From the NCBI RefSeq assembly GCF_003614435.1, contig NZ_CP025546.1, positions 558,001 to 622,000 on the forward strand: a stretch of 64,000 bases of DNA, in the 5' to 3' direction. The translations under genes and the position numbers were made by a program. The stretch is from Mycobacterium paragordonae. Lineage in GTDB: Bacteria > Actinomycetota > Actinomycetes > Mycobacteriales > Mycobacteriaceae. The notes beneath the pieces were generated by a model. It saw nothing but the letters and a program-made list of their open reading frames with translations. It was not told the origin of the DNA and did not search any database. This document shows positions 10,671-19,160 of this stretch, one piece after another; position 1 is the first letter of the stretch; the number at the start of each line of letters is the position of its first letter.

Positions 10671-11977
10671 TCAAACGGGCCACCCTGTTGAACGGCACGA
10701 CCACCGACATCCGGGCGGGGGTCCGGATCGAAGAAGTGGGCCAGGGCCTGCACCCGCGGCCGGGGGAGGGCGTGCTCGACGCCGGGGGCGGAACCGTGCT
10801 GCCCGGGCTGCACGACCATCACGTGCACCTGCACGCGGCGGCGGCGGCGCTGGACTCGTTGTCCGTCGGGCCGCCCGCGGTTCGAACCCGAGACCAACTG
10901 GCACATGCCCTTTCGAACGCGGTGCCCGGTCCCGACGGTTGGATCCGCGCCGTCGGCTACCACGAATCGGTGGCCGGCGAGTTGGACCGGACGGTCCTGG
11001 ACGCCGTCCGCGCGCACGTTCCGGTGCGGGTCCAGCACCGCAGCGGCGCCCTGTGGATGCTCAATTCCGAAGCGCTGGGGCGGGTGGGGCTCGCCGGTCA
11101 TCCCGACGGCCGGCTGCGCAGCGCCGATCCCTGGTCAAAGGCGCTGCGGGATCCGGCCTTAAGACGAGAGACAGATCTGGCCGAACTGAGCCGGCGGATC
11201 ACGGCCACCGGCGTCACCGGGGTCACCGACGCGACTCCCGATCTGGACGTCGAGGGCCTGGTGTCACTGATGATGGCGCACCGTAACGGCGAATTCCGGC
11301 CCGGGATAAAGGTTCTGGTGCCCGGCAAGAAGATCCTGCACGACGACCGGCTCGACCTCGATGCCCTGACGGAGTGGATCGGCGACCGGCATCGCTCCGG
11401 GCAGCCGGTGGCCGTGCACTGCGTGACCGCGGCACAACTGGTCGTCACGATCGCGGCTCTGCGCGCGGCCGGCAGCCATCCCTTCGATCGCATCGAACAT
11501 GCCGCGGTGGTGCCCGACGACAACCTGGCCGACCTGGCCGAGCTGGGGGTCACCGTGGTGACGCAGCCCAATTTCGTTGCCGAGCGCGGTGATCAGTACC
11601 TGGCCGAGGTCCCGGAGCGGGAACAGGATCAGCTCTGGCGGGTCGCGTCGTTGCTCAGGGCGAACATTCCCGTGGCGCTGTCCACCGATATGCCGTTCGG
11701 CGACGGCGATCCGTGGGCCGCGATGCGGGCCGCGGTGTCGCGCACCACACCCAGCGGCGAGGTCCTCAATTCCCACGAATGTGTTTCTGCCAGAATGGCT
11801 TTGACGATGTTCCTGGGCTGGTCGGATCGCCCGGACCGGCCGCGCACCGTCGAGATCGGTGAACCGGGGGACCTCTGTGTGCTCTCCGAGCCACCCGCCG
11901 CGGCGCTGGCGGAGCTGAACGCAGGTCTGGTGGCCGCGACGCTGATCCGGGGCGAACTCGTCTACTTCGCGATGTGA
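10664..11977 (+). CDS. YtcJ-like amidohydrolase, 437 aa
   Basis: This is a metal-dependent hydrolase of the amidohydrolase superfamily. The N-terminal small domain (residues 1-45) leads into LPGLHDHHVHL, which holds the HxH metal-binding motif. Further ligands are the His in QPVAVHCVTA, the His in FDRIEHAAVV and the Asp in LSTDMPFGDGDPW. The true start is ATG at 10664 inside the CoA transferase stop (ATGCTGA overlap); a longer frame reaching back to 9404 is only the out-of-frame shadow of that gene. Pairing with a CoA transferase suggests a catabolic step on an amide or cyclic acyl substrate, but that is inference. The 3' end overlaps the convergent lipW-like gene by 16 bp. Confidence 0.85.
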   Translation: MLIKRATLLNGTTTDIRAGVRIEEVGQGLHPRPGEGVLDAGGGTVLPGLHDHHVHLHAAAAALDSLSVGPPAVRTRDQLAHALSNAVPGPDGWIRAVGYHESVAGELDRTVLDAVRAHVPVRVQHRSGALWMLNSEALGRVGLAGHPDGRLRSADPWSKALRDPALRRETDLAELSRRITATGVTGVTDATPDLDVEGLVSLMMAHRNGEFRPGIKVLVPGKKILHDDRLDLDALTEWIGDRHRSGQPVAVHCVTAAQLVVTIAALRAAGSHPFDRIEHAAVVPDDNLADLAELGVTVVTQPNFVAERGDQYLAEVPEREQDQLWRVASLLRANIPVALSTDMPFGDGDPWAAMRAAVSRTTPSGEVLNSHECVSARMALTMFLGWSDRPDRPRTVEIGEPGDLCVLSEPPAAALAELNAGLVAATLIRGELVYFAM

Positions 11978-12885
11978 CCAGACAGGGCGGGGCGCAACGC
12001 GTCGCACTGCATCCGGAAAAACTGTTGCGACACCGGCAGTTTCGCCGCGACCAGATCGAATCCGTGAAACGCGCCCGGAATCCGTTCCACCTGACACGGC
12101 ACCCCGGCCTCGACCAGCCGCCGCGCGTACTCGATGTCCTCGTCATGAAACAGGTCGTGGGTACCTACCCCTACCCACGCCGGCGGCAGCCCGCTGAGGT
12201 CGGTGCGCCGGGCCGGCACCGCCACGGCCGGGTCGGCGCCACCGAGATAGGAGCTCCAACCGAAGTGGTTGGCGCGCGGATCCCACAGCCGGTGATTGGG
12301 GTCGGCCGGCGCCGACGAACTGCGGTCGTCCAGCATCGGATAGACCAGCAGCTGAAACACCGGCGCCACTTCATCGCGGTCGCGCGCCAGCAATGCCAGC
12401 GCGGCCGCAAGCCCGCCGCCGGCGCTGGCTCCGCCGATCGCGACCCGGGCCGGATCCACCGCGGGCAGGCCGGCCAGCCAGGTCAGGGCCGCATAGCAGT
12501 CTTCGAGTGGGGCCGGGTAGGGAAACTCGGGAGCCAGCCGGTAATCCACCGAGGCGACCGTGATATCCAGCGCTTTGCAGAACCGCAGGCACAGAGCGTC
12601 GTCCTGCTTGGCCGAACCGAACACGTATCCGCCGCCGTGAATCCACAACAGCGCGGCAGTCGGCTCGGCGACGCCCGTTGGCCGGTAGAGGCGAACGCCG
12701 GTGCCCGACGGCAGCGTCACCACCTCGACCCCGCCGGGCGTCCGTCCCGGGCTCATCAGCTTGCTCGCACGCCGCATCACCGGTAACAGTCGCGGACTGA
12801 CCAACCGCTTCGGCGCAAAGCGCGCAATCCGTCGCAGGTCAGGGTGGACCCCGGCATTCAAGTCGTCTTTCGAGGCGGTCGGCAT
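11962..12885 (-). CDS. lipW: HSL-family esterase/lipase, LipW ortholog
   Basis: This is an alpha/beta hydrolase of the hormone-sensitive-lipase type, likely acting on short or medium acyl esters. It shows the oxyanion motif HGGGYVFG, the nucleophile elbow GASAGG (Ser about 154 counted from this start), the acid in THDLFHDED and the catalytic His in GAFHGFD. The ATG at 12885 gives 307 aa, near the 302 aa I recall for M. tuberculosis LipW; an upstream in-frame ATG at 12942 would give 326 aa. Neither has a convincing ribosome binding site. Its position directly before the Rv0218 homologue supports the ortholog call. The gene is convergent with, and slightly overlaps, the amidohydrolase gene. Confidence 0.82.
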   Translation of the reverse strand: MPTASKDDLNAGVHPDLRRIARFAPKRLVSPRLLPVMRRASKLMSPGRTPGGVEVVTLPSGTGVRLYRPTGVAEPTAALLWIHGGGYVFGSAKQDDALCLRFCKALDITVASVDYRLAPEFPYPAPLEDCYAALTWLAGLPAVDPARVAIGGASAGGGLAAALALLARDRDEVAPVFQLLVYPMLDDRSSSAPADPNHRLWDPRANHFGWSSYLGGADPAVAVPARRTDLSGLPPAWVGVGTHDLFHDEDIEYARRLVEAGVPCQVERIPGAFHGFDLVAAKLPVSQQFFRMQCDALRPALSGHIAK

Positions 12886-13097
12886 CAATCCAGTATCCAA
12901 TTCGGGCCATCTGCGGGTGCTTCGGCACCGAATATCCGGCATGGACTTTCACGTTCGCCGCGCGTAACTCTTGACAACGGCGTGTGTAGCCGGCCCGGGA
13001 ACGGGGTATCGATGGGTTTGTCGGTGGACGCGGTTTTGCCAGCGGCCGCTGCGCGTTCGCGCAACGTGGTCGGTCACGACGTGCGAGGAGCGGGCAA

Positions 13098-13754
13098 ATG
13101 CTGGGAAATCTGTATGAGCGGGCGCTCGGCGGCGAGCGCTGCTGGATCCGCCACGACGACGGTGAGGTGCGTCCGCTGCCGGCCCACCGCTGGCTGGCGG
13201 CCGCCGACCGTGCCGCCCACGACGGAGAACTCGCCTCCGACGAGGCATTCGACGAGGCCGTCGCGCAGATGTGCTTCGGCCCGACGATCGAGCTGGGCTG
13301 CGGGCCGGCGCGCCTGGTCGCCCGCCTGGTGCAGCGGGGCATCCCGGCACTGGGCATCGACCGCTCGGTGACCGCGATTCAACTCGCCAGCCGCGGCGGC
13401 GCTCCGGCCCTGCTGGGCGACGTCTTCGAGCCGCTACCCGGCACCGGGCGCTGGCAGACGGTATTGCTGGTCGACGGCAATGTCGGCCTCGGCGGCGACC
13501 CGCGCCGCATCCTGGGCAGGGCCGCGGAGCTACTGGGCCGCGGCGGGCGCTGCGTGGCCGAATTCGATACCCGCGCCATCGGCATCCAGGGCCGTTGGGT
13601 CCGGCTGGAGTCCGGACGCGAGGTGGGTCCCTGGTTCCGCTGGGCATCGGTCGGCGTGGACAGCGCCGCCTCGCTTGCGGCGCAAGTTGGACTTACGCTT
13701 ACCGGCGTGCGGATGATCGGCGGGAGGGTGATCGCAACGCTGGCCGCGTTGTGA
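13098..13754 (+). CDS. class I SAM-dependent methyltransferase, 218 aa
   Basis: This is a Rossmann-fold methyltransferase. Motif I is TIELGCGPARL (residues 63-73), followed by an acidic end of strand 2 (ALGIDRS) and a motif III-like VAEFDTR. The ATG at 13098 has a good Shine-Dalgarno sequence (GAGGAG, about 8 nt upstream). The stop overlaps the GTG of the following oxidoreductase gene (GTGA), so the three genes 13098-15509 form one operon. The substrate is unknown; the tight coupling to a molybdopterin oxidoreductase suggests a shared pathway. The 212-bp spacer 12886-13097 holds no other clear gene. Confidence 0.82.
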   Translation: MLGNLYERALGGERCWIRHDDGEVRPLPAHRWLAAADRAAHDGELASDEAFDEAVAQMCFGPTIELGCGPARLVARLVQRGIPALGIDRSVTAIQLASRGGAPALLGDVFEPLPGTGRWQTVLLVDGNVGLGGDPRRILGRAAELLGRGGRCVAEFDTRAIGIQGRWVRLESGREVGPWFRWASVGVDSAASLAAQVGLTLTGVRMIGGRVIATLAAL

Positions 13755-14980
13755 AAACCCCGGCGAGTCGCTTCACCAGCCCACTGCGCGGCCCCTGGCT
13801 GACGTCGGTGTTCGGGTTGGCGCTGCTGGTTGCCCTGCCCATCATCATTCTCACCGGGCTGCTGTCCTACATCGCCTACGGTCCGCAGCTGGGCCAGGCC
13901 ATTCCCGCCGACGTCGGCTGGCTGCGGCTGCCGCTGTTCGCCTGGCCCACCCGCCCGTCCTGGCTCTACCGGCTGACTCAGGGCCTGCACGTGGGTCTGG
14001 GTCTGGTGATCATCCCGGTGGTGCTGGCCAAGCTGTGGTCGGTGATCCCAAAGCTGTTCGCCTGGCCGCCGGCCCGCACGCTCGCCCAGTTGATCGAACG
14101 GGTGTCGTTGCTGTTGCTGGTCGGCGGCCTGCTGTTCGAGATCGTCACCGGGGTGCTCAACATCCAGTACGACTACATCTTCGGGTTCAGCTTCTACGAC
14201 GCGCACTACTTCGGCGCCTGGGTGTTCATCACCGGGTTCCTGATGCACATCGCGCTCAAGATCCCGCACATGGTCACCGGGCTGCGATCGCTGTCGTGGC
14301 GAGAAGTGTTGCGCACCAACGTGACCGACACCCGGGCACAACCTCCCGACGACACCGGGCTGGTGGCCGCGGAGCCGGCCGCGCCGACCGTCAGCCGCCG
14401 CGGCGCACTCGCCCTGGTCGGCTCCGGCGTCTTGCTGCTCGCGGTGCTGACCGTCGGCCAGACGCTCGGCGGACCCGCCCGCAGCGTCGCCCTGCTGGTT
14501 CCCCGGGGGCGAGGCCGGGACTTCCCGGTCAACAAGACCGCGTCCGTCGCCGGCATCACGCCGGAGGCGGTGGGTCCCGGATGGCGATTGACGCTGCGGG
14601 GCGGGCCCGCTGACGTGGTGCTGGACCGTGCCGCGCTGGCCAGGCTGCCGCAGCGCACCGCGCGGTTGCCGATCGCCTGCGTCGAAGGCTGGTCGACGGT
14701 GCAAACCTGGAGCGGCGTGCCACTGGCGGAGTTGGCGAAGCTGGCCGGGGTGCCGGCGCCGGAGTCGGCACACGTGCGGTCGCTGCAGCGCGGCGGAGCC
14801 TTCGGCGAGGCGTTCCTGCAGGCCAACCAGGTCGGCGACCCGGATGCGCTGCTGGCGCTGCAGGTCGACGGCGCGGACCTGCCGCTGGATCACGGTTATC
14901 CGGCGCGGATCATCGTTCCTGCCCTGCCCGGTGTGCACAACACCAAGTGGGTCACCGCCATCGACTTCAAGCGGGATTGA
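13751..14980 (+). CDS. membrane cytochrome b561-like / molybdopterin oxidoreductase fusion (Rv0218 homologue)
   Basis: Residues 1-185 form a membrane part with about four helices (for example FGLALLVALPIIILTGLLSYIAYG and HYFGAWVFITGFLMHIALKI). Conserved His residues in TQGLHVGLG, DAHYFGAW and LMHIALKIPHMV suggest a di-heme cytochrome b. A further helix is at about 215-235. Residues 250-409 are a sulfite-oxidase-type molybdopterin domain: RLPIACVEGWSTVQTW contains the expected Mo-ligand Cys at 310, and the end has LPGVHNTKWVTAIDF. The likely job is extracytoplasmic redox chemistry coupled to the quinone pool; the substrate is unknown. It starts at GTG 13751, overlapping the methyltransferase stop. 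It corresponds to Rv0218 by synteny. Confidence 0.85.
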   Translation: MKTPASRFTSPLRGPWLTSVFGLALLVALPIIILTGLLSYIAYGPQLGQAIPADVGWLRLPLFAWPTRPSWLYRLTQGLHVGLGLVIIPVVLAKLWSVIPKLFAWPPARTLAQLIERVSLLLLVGGLLFEIVTGVLNIQYDYIFGFSFYDAHYFGAWVFITGFLMHIALKIPHMVTGLRSLSWREVLRTNVTDTRAQPPDDTGLVAAEPAAPTVSRRGALALVGSGVLLLAVLTVGQTLGGPARSVALLVPRGRGRDFPVNKTASVAGITPEAVGPGWRLTLRGGPADVVLDRAALARLPQRTARLPIACVEGWSTVQTWSGVPLAELAKLAGVPAPESAHVRSLQRGGAFGEAFLQANQVGDPDALLALQVDGADLPLDHGYPARIIVPALPGVHNTKWVTAIDFKRD

Positions 14981-14981
14981 A

Positions 14982-15509
14982 ATGCGATTGAGGCCAACGT
15001 CTTTCGCGAAATACTACGGTGCCCACCCGTTGCATCTGCTGACCATGGTGGCCGGGTTCGCGTTGCTGGGCTATGTGCTGATCGCGCTGCGGCCGGCCGC
15101 GCTGTGGAATCCGGACAAGTGGTGGCAGTCGGTGGCGGTCTGGTTCGCCGCCGCCGTCGTCGGCCACGACCTGGTGCTATTCCCGCTCTACGCGCTGGCC
15201 GACGCGGTCCTGGGCCGGCTGCCGGGCACCCAGTCAGAGTCCCCGCCAAGGTCACCAAAAATCCCGGTACGCAACTACATTCGTTTCCCGGCCCTGGGGG
15301 CCGGGCTCACCCTGCTGGTCTTTCTGCCCGGCATCATCGAGCAGGGCGCCGAGACCTACCACGCGGCGACCGGTCTGACCCAGCAGCCGTTTCTGGGCCG
15401 ATGGTTGCTGGTGGTCGCCGCGTTGTTCGCCGGCAGCGCGCTTACTTACGCCGCGCGGCTCCTTCTGGCGCGGCGCCGGATCCCGGAACCCGAGAAAGCA
15501 AACGGCTAA
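14982..15509 (+). CDS. small integral membrane protein (Rv0219 homologue), 175 aa
   Basis: The protein has about four hydrophobic segments (LLTMVAGFALLGYVLIAL, SVAVWFAAAVVGHDLVLFPLYALA, LGAGLTLLVFLPGIIEQG, WLLVVAALFAGSALTYAARLLLA) and a short basic C-terminus. The start ATG lies 1 bp after the oxidoreductase stop, so it is the third gene of the 13098 operon. It is probably a membrane partner or maturation protein for the Rv0218-type oxidoreductase, by context only. No enzyme motif is visible. Confidence 0.8.
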   Translation: MRLRPTSFAKYYGAHPLHLLTMVAGFALLGYVLIALRPAALWNPDKWWQSVAVWFAAAVVGHDLVLFPLYALADAVLGRLPGTQSESPPRSPKIPVRNYIRFPALGAGLTLLVFLPGIIEQGAETYHAATGLTQQPFLGRWLLVVAALFAGSALTYAARLLLARRRIPEPEKANG

Positions 15510-15549
15510 TGCTGGGTTACTACCGGCCAGTAGGGGTACGCTCCCCAGC

Positions 15550-16749
15550 ATGACGGCGACTGGACAGTCCAAATCCTGCGTCAAGAGGATGCTGCGGGCT
15601 GGCCCTGCTGACTACCTCCTGGCCATGAGCAGGGCGGGGGCGTCGCTGCCCCTGGTCGGCAAGCGCCTGGAGCCGCTGGGAACCATCGCCGCGATGAGCG
15701 TGTGGGGCATGCGCTTCGCCCCCGAACTCGTGTCCGCATCGGCTAGGGGGCGGTTCGCCCCGGGCAGCGGTGAGCTGCGCCGGCAAGAGCGGGAGAGCAC
15801 CAACGACGTGTCGATCGCAGCCTTGCGCGGGACGGTGTCGCCCGAGGAACTCGACGCCGAGTGGCCCGCCGCCAACCCCACGCCGCCGTTCTGGGAAGCG
15901 ATGCGCCGCAGCAAGTACCTGCACCGCCGCGGCGTCCACTACGGTGACCAGCCCGTCCAGACGCTCGATGTCTGGCGGCGCAAGGACCTGCCCGCCGAAC
16001 CCGCACCGGTGCTGATCTTCGTTCCCGGTGGCGCCTGGGTGCACGGCAGCACCCAGATGCAGGGGACCGCGCTGATGTCGCGGCTGGCCGAGCAGGGCTG
16101 GGTGTGCCTGGCGATCAACTACCGTGTCTCGCCGCACCACCGCTGGCCCCGGCACATCACCGACGTCAAGACGGCCATCGCCTGGGCGCGCGCCAATGTC
16201 GACAGGTTCGGTGGCGACCGCAGCTTCGTCGCGGTGGCCGGTTGTTCGGCGGGCGGGCACCTGGCCGCGCTGGCCGGCCTCACCGACGACGACCCGAACT
16301 ACCAGGCGAAGCTGCCCGACGGCGCCGACAGCTCGGTGGACGCGGTGGTCGGCATCTACGGCCGCTACTGCTGGGAGGACCGCTCCACACCCGAGCGGGA
16401 ACGGTTCGTTCAATTCCTGGAGCGGATCGTGGTCCAGCGCTCCATCGCGCGCCACCCGGAAGTCTTCCGTGACGCCTCTCCGATCGCCCGGGTGCACCGA
16501 AATGCGCCGCCGTTCCTGGTGATTCACGGCAGCCGGGACAGCGTGATCCCGGTGGCGCAGGCGCGCAGTTTCGTGGAGCGGCTGCGCGCGGTGTCGGCTT
16601 CCCTGGTCAGTTACGTGGAATTGCCGGGCGCGGGCCACGGCTTCGACATGCTCGACGGCCCGCGCGCGGGCGCAATGGCGCACGCCACCGCGTTGTTCCT
16701 CAACCAGGTGCACCGCACCCGGACACAGTTCGCCAAAGAGGTCATCTAG
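15550..16749 (+). CDS. lipC: esterase LipC
   Basis: This is an alpha/beta hydrolase of 399 aa (M. tuberculosis LipC, Rv0220, is about 403 aa). The oxyanion motif is FVPGGAWVHG (residues 158-166). The nucleophile elbow AGCSAGGH places Ser at 233, and the acid and base are in HGSRDSVIP and GAGHGFDML. The family includes cell-surface esterases that cleave short and medium acyl chains. A long N-terminal region (1-125) precedes the hydrolase core, as in LipC. The ATG at 15550 has no clear Shine-Dalgarno sequence. The gene lies 40 bp after the Rv0219-like gene and 43 bp before the acyltransferase, so all may be co-transcribed. Confidence 0.88.
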   Translation: MTATGQSKSCVKRMLRAGPADYLLAMSRAGASLPLVGKRLEPLGTIAAMSVWGMRFAPELVSASARGRFAPGSGELRRQERESTNDVSIAALRGTVSPEELDAEWPAANPTPPFWEAMRRSKYLHRRGVHYGDQPVQTLDVWRRKDLPAEPAPVLIFVPGGAWVHGSTQMQGTALMSRLAEQGWVCLAINYRVSPHHRWPRHITDVKTAIAWARANVDRFGGDRSFVAVAGCSAGGHLAALAGLTDDDPNYQAKLPDGADSSVDAVVGIYGRYCWEDRSTPERERFVQFLERIVVQRSIARHPEVFRDASPIARVHRNAPPFLVIHGSRDSVIPVAQARSFVERLRAVSASLVSYVELPGAGHGFDMLDGPRAGAMAHATALFLNQVHRTRTQFAKEVI

Positions 16750-16792
16750 CGGCCGACCGCTTGTAAGGTCGCGCTATGGGTAGGGAACTGGG

Positions 16793-18202
16793 GTGAAGCG
16801 GCTCACCGGCTGGGACGCGGTGCTGCTGTACAGCGAAGCGCCGAACGTGCACATGCACACCATCAAGGTCGCCGTCATCGAACTCGATCCGGAGAGCCGC
16901 GGTTTTACCATCGACGCGTTCCGTCAGGTCATCGCTGGGCGGATGGACAAGCTGGTCCCGTTGGGCTACCAGCTGATTGACGTCCCCTACAAGTTCCACC
17001 ACCCGATGTGGCGGGAGAACTGCGAGGTCGACTTCACCTACCACATCCGCCCGTGGCAGCTGCCCGCCCCGGGCGGCCGCCGCGAACTCGACGAGGCCGT
17101 CGGGCAGATCGCCAGCACACCGCTGGACCGGGCTCATCCGCTGTGGGAGATGTACTTCGTCGAGGGGCTGGCCAACGGCCGGATCGCGGTGGTGCTCAAG
17201 ATCCATCACGCGTTGGCCGATGGCGTCGCCTCGGCGAACTTGATGGCGCACGGCATGGATCTCATGCCGACCCCGCAGCTCAGCTCCTACACACCGGATC
17301 CGGCGCCCACCAAACGCGAGCTGATCAACACCGCGTTCGTCGACCACATGCGTCACATCAAACGCATTCCCGCAACCGTTCGCTATACCGCGCAAGGCAT
17401 CCGGCGGGTGCGGCGCAGTTCCCGCAAGCTCTCCCCGGAGCTGACGATGCCGTTCACTCCGCCGCCGACGTTCATGAACCACATGCTCACACCCGAGCGC
17501 CGGTTCGCCACCGCGACGCTCGCGCTGGCCGACGTGAAAGAGACCGGGAAGAAGCTCGGCGCCACCATCAACGACATGGTGCTGGCCCTGTCCAGCGGTG
17601 CGCTGCACGAGCTGCTGCTGCGTTATGACGGCGAGGCGGTGCCATTGCTGGCGTCGGTGCCGGTCAGTTTCAACTTCGACCCGGAACGAATCTCGGGCAA
17701 TTACTTCAGCGGCATGATGGTTGCGCTGCCGTCAGACCTGGACGACCCGCTGGAGCGGGTGCGGGCCGCGCACGACAATGCGGTGTCCGCCAAGGAGAGT
17801 CATCAGTTGCTCGGACCGGAATTGATCAGCCGCTGGGCCGCGTACTGGCCGCCGTCGGGCACCGAGGCCATGTTCCGCTGGCTGTCCAGCCGCGACGGCC
17901 AGAACAAGGTGCTCAACCTCAACATCTCCAATGTCCCGGGTCCCCGTGAACGCGGCCGGGTGGGCGGCGCGCTGGTCACCGAGATCTATTCGGTGGGGCC
18001 GCTGACGGCGGGTAGTGGCCTGAACATCACCGTGTGGAGCTACGTCGATCAACTCAACATCTCGGTCCTGACCGACGGTGCGACCTTGAACGACCCGCAC
18101 GAGGTGACCGAGGCGATGATCGCCGAATTCGTCGAAATACGCAGGGCGGCAGGACTTTCCGAAGAGCTGACGGTCGTCGCCGAGGCGCTGGCCCAGGCCT
18201 GA
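16793..18202 (+). CDS. wax ester synthase/diacylglycerol acyltransferase (Rv0221 ortholog)
   Basis: The protein is 469 aa, the same length as Rv0221. It carries the WS/DGAT active-site motif HHALADG (residues 138-144) and the family segments PLWEMYFVEGL, GATINDMVLAL, NYFSGMMVALP and LNLNISNVPGPRERG. The enzyme class esterifies diacylglycerol or long-chain alcohols with acyl-CoA to make storage lipid. The GTG start at 16793 is preceded by AGGGA. It sits in a run of lipid genes (lipC, this gene, echA1), in keeping with lipid storage and turnover. Confidence 0.92.
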   Translation: MKRLTGWDAVLLYSEAPNVHMHTIKVAVIELDPESRGFTIDAFRQVIAGRMDKLVPLGYQLIDVPYKFHHPMWRENCEVDFTYHIRPWQLPAPGGRRELDEAVGQIASTPLDRAHPLWEMYFVEGLANGRIAVVLKIHHALADGVASANLMAHGMDLMPTPQLSSYTPDPAPTKRELINTAFVDHMRHIKRIPATVRYTAQGIRRVRRSSRKLSPELTMPFTPPPTFMNHMLTPERRFATATLALADVKETGKKLGATINDMVLALSSGALHELLLRYDGEAVPLLASVPVSFNFDPERISGNYFSGMMVALPSDLDDPLERVRAAHDNAVSAKESHQLLGPELISRWAAYWPPSGTEAMFRWLSSRDGQNKVLNLNISNVPGPRERGRVGGALVTEIYSVGPLTAGSGLNITVWSYVDQLNISVLTDGATLNDPHEVTEAMIAEFVEIRRAAGLSEELTVVAEALAQA

Positions 18203-18259
18203 CCCGACGTTACATCGACCGGCGGATTCGTTACGCACGGCGACCGCTACCATCGCACT

Positions 18260-19039
18260 GTGAGCGACGAAGCTAACACCGAACCCGAGGTCCTGACTGA
18301 AAAGCGGGACCGGATCCTGATCATCACCATCAACCGGCCCAAGGCCAAGAACGCGATCAATGCCGCGGCCAGCCAGGGCCTGGCCGACGCCATGGATCGC
18401 CTGGACGACGACGCCGATCTCTCGGTGGCCATCCTGACCGGCGCCGGCGGATCCTTCTGCGCGGGCATGGACCTCAAGGCGTTCGCCCGCGGCGAGAACG
18501 TCGCGATCCAGGGCAGGGGCCTGGGGTTCACCGAGCGCCCACCCGCCAAGCCGCTGATCGCCGCGGTCGAGGGTTACGCCCTGGCCGGTGGCACCGAACT
18601 GGCCCTGGCTACGGATCTGATTGTGGCAGCCAACAATTCGGCGTTCGGCATCCCCGAGGTCAAGCGCGGCCTGGTGGCCGGCGGCGGTGGCTTGCTGCGG
18701 CTGCCCGAGCGCATCCCGTACGCGATCGCGATGGAGCTGGCCCTGACCGGCGACCAGCTGTCCGCCGCACGCGCTCACGAACTGGGCCTGGTCAACGTGC
18801 TCGCCGAACCCGGCGGGGCACTGGACGCGGCGATCGCGCTGGCCGAGAAGATCACCGCCAACGGCCCGCTTGCGGTGGCCGCCACCAAGCGCATCATCAC
18901 CGAATCCCGGGGCTGGACGCTGGAAAACCGGTTCACCAAGCAGATCGAGATTCTCGCGCCGATCTTCATGTCCAACGACGCGAAAGAGGGCGCGATCGCC
19001 TTCGCCGAGAAGCGCCCGCCGCGCTGGACTGGCACATAA
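18260..19039 (+). CDS. echA1: enoyl-CoA hydratase/isomerase family protein EchA1
   Basis: This is a crotonase-fold protein of 259 aa. Oxyanion-hole segments are SFCAGMDLKAF and YALAGGTELALATDL, and the catalytic region is FGIPEVKRGLVAGGGG. The family hydrates or isomerises enoyl-CoA in beta-oxidation. The start is GTG at 18260. Position after the Rv0221 ortholog and length close to EchA1 (Rv0222, about 262 aa) support the name. The next gene of the M. tuberculosis order (Rv0223c) is found only at 30.8 kb, so an accessory block of about 11.7 kb lies downstream here. Confidence 0.88.
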   Translation: MSDEANTEPEVLTEKRDRILIITINRPKAKNAINAAASQGLADAMDRLDDDADLSVAILTGAGGSFCAGMDLKAFARGENVAIQGRGLGFTERPPAKPLIAAVEGYALAGGTELALATDLIVAANNSAFGIPEVKRGLVAGGGGLLRLPERIPYAIAMELALTGDQLSAARAHELGLVNVLAEPGGALDAAIALAEKITANGPLAVAATKRIITESRGWTLENRFTKQIEILAPIFMSNDAKEGAIAFAEKRPPRWTGT

Positions 19040-19160
19040 CCGCCGAGGTAGCGCTGCATGATCGGCCCCAGGCGGGCCACCGGGCGTCGCCGTTCTCTCG
19101 ACATGGGTTACACTATGGCCAAGATTTGTAAAGGTCGCGGGATCCTAGAGGGATCGAGGA

